A stretch of DNA of 14,814 bases from Flavobacteriales bacterium UBA1958 (GTDB taxonomy: Bacteria > Bacteroidota > Bacteroidia > Flavobacteriales_D > Sanyastnellaceae): contig DDEI01000070.1 in the NCBI GenBank assembly GCA_002336675.1, forward strand, positions 1-14,814. Direction: 5' to 3'. The translations under genes and the position numbers were made by a program. This document shows, one piece after another, positions 14,667-14,814 of this stretch (position 1 is the first letter of the stretch; each line of letters starts with the position of its first letter). The notes below the pieces were generated by a model that worked only from the letters and a program-made list of their open reading frames with translations, did not search any database and had not been told where the DNA came from.

Positions 14667-14674
14667 CAAAGATA
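14667..14674 (-). promoter_or_regulatory. Predicted era-ispE promoter (TATCTTTG)
   Basis: An exact TAnnTTTG match on the minus strand. The start of transcription near 14663 would leave a leader of about 15 bases to ATG 14648. The nearest upstream TTG (14704-14702) is 27 bases away, too far for a normal -33 element. It lies just downstream of the tRNA terminator, so era has its own promoter. Confidence 0.6.
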
Positions 14675-14702
14675 ATGGAATCCTGTTCGGTTTAGATTAT
14701 TC

Positions 14703-14740
14703 AAAAACAAAAAAGGCTCAGGAAATGATCCTGAGCCTTT
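14703..14740 (-). terminator. Intrinsic terminator after tRNA-fMet
   Basis: On the minus strand a perfect 12-bp stem AAAGGCTCAGGA / TCCTGAGCCTTT with a 5-base loop is followed by a T-run broken by one G. It begins 9 bases past the tRNA 3' end and separates the tRNA unit from era. Confidence 0.93.
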
Positions 14741-14749
14741 GACTCTTAG

Positions 14750-14814
<65 letters not shown>

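Overview
The window looks like a chromosomal segment from a member of the Bacteroidota, probably in or near the Flavobacteriia. Four things point there: the AT-rich composition; Bacteroidota-type promoter elements (TAnnTTTG) with no clear Shine-Dalgarno sequences; a tRNA-guanine transglycosylase without the usual zinc-site cysteines; and lineage-typical proteins, namely the secreted protein usually labelled 'asparagine synthetase B' and a SiaB-like kinase-fold protein. Nothing indicates a phage, plasmid, transposon or CRISPR array. These are assignments by reading, not by database search.

Layout, left to right. Positions 1-532 hold the 3' end of an rRNA operon: the 23S 3' end, 5S and a strong intrinsic terminator. 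der (ribosome-assembly GTPase, +) follows. A 325-bp intergenic stretch then carries a promoter and a SAM-II-type riboswitch directly ahead of metK (SAM synthetase, +), which ends in an intrinsic terminator. A gene-free stretch of about 530 bp with several small hairpins precedes dnaB (replicative helicase, +). Next come a secreted protein with a glutamine-amidotransferase-like fold and a small protein made of four exact 25-residue repeats, which form an apparent two-gene operon. From 7359 the strand switches to minus: a SiaB-like HATPase-fold protein, an 88-residue unknown, a WYL-domain regulator and a DUF554 membrane protein. tgt and an LptF/LptG-type permease run on the plus strand, overlapping by 4 bp. 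ispE and era run on the minus strand as an era-ispE pair. A terminator and a partial initiator tRNA (fMet) close the window.

Most genes are housekeeping: ribosome biogenesis and translation (rRNA, der, era, tgt, tRNA-fMet), methyl-donor synthesis (metK), replication (dnaB), isoprenoid precursors (ispE) and outer-membrane lipopolysaccharide transport (the LptF/G permease). The most interesting signals are regulatory. The first is the SAM-II aptamer ahead of metK, with a second, mutually exclusive partner for its pseudoknot strand. The second is a recurrent TAnnTTTG element placed so close to start codons that several mRNAs (dnaB, tgt, the 5679 gene and DUF554, possibly der) should be leaderless or nearly so. 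At protein level the points of interest are the cysteine-free zinc site in Tgt and the exact-period repeat protein. I found no clearly new multi-gene system.
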